Assembly (NCBI RefSeq): GCF_016906305.1
Contig: NZ_JADDOL010000010.1
Coordinates: 1-64,000 of the forward strand
Reading direction: 5' to 3'
DNA: 64,000 bases
DNA from: Alloalcanivorax marinus
Lineage (GTDB): Bacteria > Pseudomonadota > Gammaproteobacteria > Pseudomonadales > Alcanivoracaceae
Shown: one piece after another, positions 62,462-64,000 of the stretch
Numbering within the stretch: position 1 is the first letter of the stretch
Layout of the letters: each line of letters begins with the position of its first letter
Program-made: the position numbers and the translations under genes
The notes under the pieces: generated by a model
Told to the model about the DNA's origin: nothing
The model's database searches: none
What the model saw: only the letters and a program-made list of their open reading frames with translations

Positions 62462-63391
62462 TCAGCGGGCGCGCCGGGCGCGGAACCAGTGGGGCAGCAG
62501 TTCGCGGGCCAGCTCCGCGTCCTGCTCGTTCTTGAGCACCAGCGTCAGGGTCTGCTCCACCAGCTCCGGCTCCAGGCTGTCCGCGTGCAGCAGCACCAGG
62601 GCGCGGGCCCAGTCCAGGGTTTCCGACACCGCCGGCAGCTTTTTCATGTCCTGCTCGCGCAGATGCTGGATGAAGTCCACCAGCTGGTCGCGCAGCTGGT
62701 CGTCCAGCTCCGGCACCCGCTCCGCCAGAATGCGCCGCTCCAGCGTCGCGTCCGGATAGGGAATGTACAGATGCAGGCAGCGGCGCTTGAGGGCGTCGGA
62801 CAGCTCACGCTGGTCGTTGCTGGTCAGGAACACCAGCGGCTGATGGCGGGCGCGGACCGTGCCCAGTTCGGGAATCGAAATCTGGAAATCCGACAGCAGC
62901 TCCAGCAGAAACGCCTCGAACTCCTGGTCGGCCTTGTCGATCTCGTCGATCAGCAGCACCACCGGCTCGTCGGCGCGCAGCGCCCGCAGCAGCGGCCGGG
63001 GCTCCAGGAAGGTGTCGCTGTAGAAGGCCTCGCCCAGGTCACCCAGCCGGCGCATGCTCTCTTCCAGGCTGTCGGTGTCCGCCAGGGTGCCACTGAGCTT
63101 GTCCCGCAGCAGCTGGGTGTAGAGCAGTTGCTTGCCGTACTTCCACTCGTACAGGGCCCGGCTCTCGTCCAGGCCCTCGTAGCACTGCAGCCGGATCAGC
63201 GGCGCTTCCAGAAAGGCGGCGGCGGCCTTGGCCAGCTCGGTCTTGCCGACCCCCGGCGGGCCCTCGACCAGCACCGGTTTGTGCAGCTGGGCGGCCAGGT
63301 ATACCGCCAGGGCGGTGCGCGCGTCGCAGATGTAGCCCTGGCGGGCGAAGCTCTGCGTCACGTCGTCGACGGAATCGATGCGTGTTTTCAT
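62462..63391 (-). CDS. MoxR-family AAA+ ATPase
   Basis: The 309-residue ATPase has Walker A EGPPGVGKTELA, Walker B VLLIDEIDKAD and sensor region FLTSNDQRELSDALKRRCL, typical of MoxR chaperones that act with a VWA partner. The ATG at 63391 (MKTRIDSVDDV) was chosen; the ribosome-binding site is weak. It is 25 bp downstream of the monooxygenase-fold gene and 3 bp ahead of the CoxE-like gene. Confidence 0.92.
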   Translation of the reverse strand: MKTRIDSVDDVTQSFARQGYICDARTALAVYLAAQLHKPVLVEGPPGVGKTELAKAAAAFLEAPLIRLQCYEGLDESRALYEWKYGKQLLYTQLLRDKLSGTLADTDSLEESMRRLGDLGEAFYSDTFLEPRPLLRALRADEPVVLLIDEIDKADQEFEAFLLELLSDFQISIPELGTVRARHQPLVFLTSNDQRELSDALKRRCLHLYIPYPDATLERRILAERVPELDDQLRDQLVDFIQHLREQDMKKLPAVSETLDWARALVLLHADSLEPELVEQTLTLVLKNEQDAELARELLPHWFRARRAR

Positions 63392-63416
63392 GGCAGGAAC
63401 CTGTTCAGAGCGGAGG

Positions 63417-63767
63417 TCAGTGCAGAACGGTGCCATCCGCCAGGGCGGAGGGCACCGGCCCGGCGGGCGGCTCCTCGCCATCCTCGGTGACGTCGAAGCG
63501 CAGGGAGTGCACCTCGCCGTCGATCATGTCCGGAATGCGGTCGAGAAAGTCGTCCAGGTGCTCGGAATCGAAATGGCGCTCCAGGGCGTCCAGGTCGGTC
63601 CACTGCTGCCAGAGCATGATCACCCGCGGGGCGTCCGCCTTCACATAGACCTCGTAGGACAGACAGCCCTGCTCGTCCCGTGCCTGCTGCGCCAGCTCCT
63701 GCGCCAGGGCCACGGCGCTCTCTCGCAAATTGTCGCGAACCGGAATCAAACCTTTGACAATGACCAT
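63417..63767 (-). CDS. Antibiotic biosynthesis monooxygenase (ABM) fold protein
   Basis: The 116-residue protein has the dimeric alpha/beta barrel ABM fold: MVIVKGLIPV at the start, ARDEQGCLSYEVYVKAD and the aromatic/His stretch HFDSEHLDDFLDRIP. Members such as YgiN act on quinols or degrade reactive compounds without cofactor; many are uncharacterised. The last ~20 residues are proline-rich and variable. It is codirectional with moxR and shares its transcript possibly; it follows the nitroreductase gene by 63 bp. Confidence 0.85.
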   Translation of the reverse strand: MVIVKGLIPVRDNLRESAVALAQELAQQARDEQGCLSYEVYVKADAPRVIMLWQQWTDLDALERHFDSEHLDDFLDRIPDMIDGEVHSLRFDVTEDGEEPPAGPVPSALADGTVLH

Positions 63768-63830
63768 ACTGCTCGGAAGGGTGAAAAGTGAACCCGGCAG
63801 TATAGCACGGATCGGCCCTGCTGGCGCCGC

Positions 63831-64000
63831 TCACAGGGTGGATCGGAAGGCCACGGAGTCGCCCAGGGGCGCCCGCCCCACCCGGGTGCGGTTGGCGGCC
63901 ACCGCCTCGTCCTCGTAGCCAAAGCTGATGCCCACCAGGATCGCCGTGGAATCCGGCTCACCAAAGACCTCACGCACGTCGTTGGGGTAATAGCGCATGC
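63831..64000 (-). CDS. Nitroreductase-family protein, C-terminal part (cut by window edge)
   Basis: On the minus strand, the frame ending at TGA (63831-63833) reads back to the window edge as 56 codons including YPNDVREVFG and ILVGISFGYEDEAVAANR, ending VGRAPLGDSVAFRSTL. This is the C-terminal end typical of FMN-dependent nitroreductases, where LVGISFGYED precedes the R-R-P motif-like arginine region. The N-terminal three quarters are outside the window. Upstream of the monooxygenase-fold gene in the same direction; a joint role in quinone or nitro compound reduction is only a guess. Confidence 0.8.
   Translation of the reverse strand, partial: MRYYPNDVREVFGEPDSTAILVGISFGYEDEAVAANRTRVGRAPLGDSVAFRSTL

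Overview
The window is chromosomal DNA of a high-GC gammaproteobacterium. Gene content (IlvY-IlvC, PilSR with a PP0621-type protein, phasin-like protein, 7TMR-DISM hybrid kinase) and gene order point to an Alcanivorax/Pseudomonas-like lineage; Alcanivorax or a relative is my best guess, from memory of gene order and not from a search. The order clpB-pgeF-rluD / bamD / pilSR / thiO / minor pilins / ispH-fkpB-lspA-ileS-ribF-murJ / rpsT / proB-obgE-rpmA-rplU / ispB closely matches what I recall of one Pseudomonas aeruginosa region, and ilvIH-ilvC-pssA-msrPQ next to an rRNA operon matches another. No phage, insertion sequence, tRNA, CRISPR array or integrase was seen.

Layout. 1-260: leader and promoter of an rRNA operon whose 16S gene lies just outside the left edge (minus strand). 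263-4864: msrQ, msrP (repair of oxidised periplasmic methionines), pssA (phosphatidylserine synthase), ilvC and its divergent activator ilvY. 4874-17392: a tightly overlapping ten-gene minus-strand operon for a surface polysaccharide (UDP-GlcNAc epimerase and UDP-ManNAc dehydrogenase, two glycosyltransferases, an oxidoreductase fusion, a Wzx-type flippase, a sulfotransferase, a heparinase II/III-like protein, an initiating sugar transferase and a formyltransferase). It sits between ilvC and ilvIH and its middle part has visibly lower GC. 17523-19738: ilvI and ilvH with a long structured leader.

20185-33181: DUF4124 protein, sterol-desaturase-like hydroxylase, clpB with a sigma-32-like promoter, pgeF, rluD, bamD, nadE, the pilSR two-component system and thiO. 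33389-39581: type IV pilus minor pilins (FimT/FimU, PilV, PilW, PilX, PilE) and the tip adhesin PilY1. 39758-53241: housekeeping genes for isoprenoids (ispH, ispB), lipoprotein processing (lspA), translation (ileS, rpsT, rplU, rpmA, obgE), flavin (ribF), peptidoglycan (murJ) and proline (proB), then small proteins.

53454-64000 is less conserved: a MAPEG protein, an AraC regulator, a 66-residue ORF behind a sigma-54-like promoter, an unrecognised protein beside a GC-rich tandem repeat, a phasin-like protein built from three repeats, an ABC1 kinase, an outer-membrane barrel, a 7TMR-DISM hybrid kinase, a MoxR/CoxE pair, a monooxygenase-fold protein and the end of a nitroreductase. The most interesting item is the sulfotransferase/heparinase/formyltransferase polysaccharide operon; the 55-56.5 kb stretch is the second.
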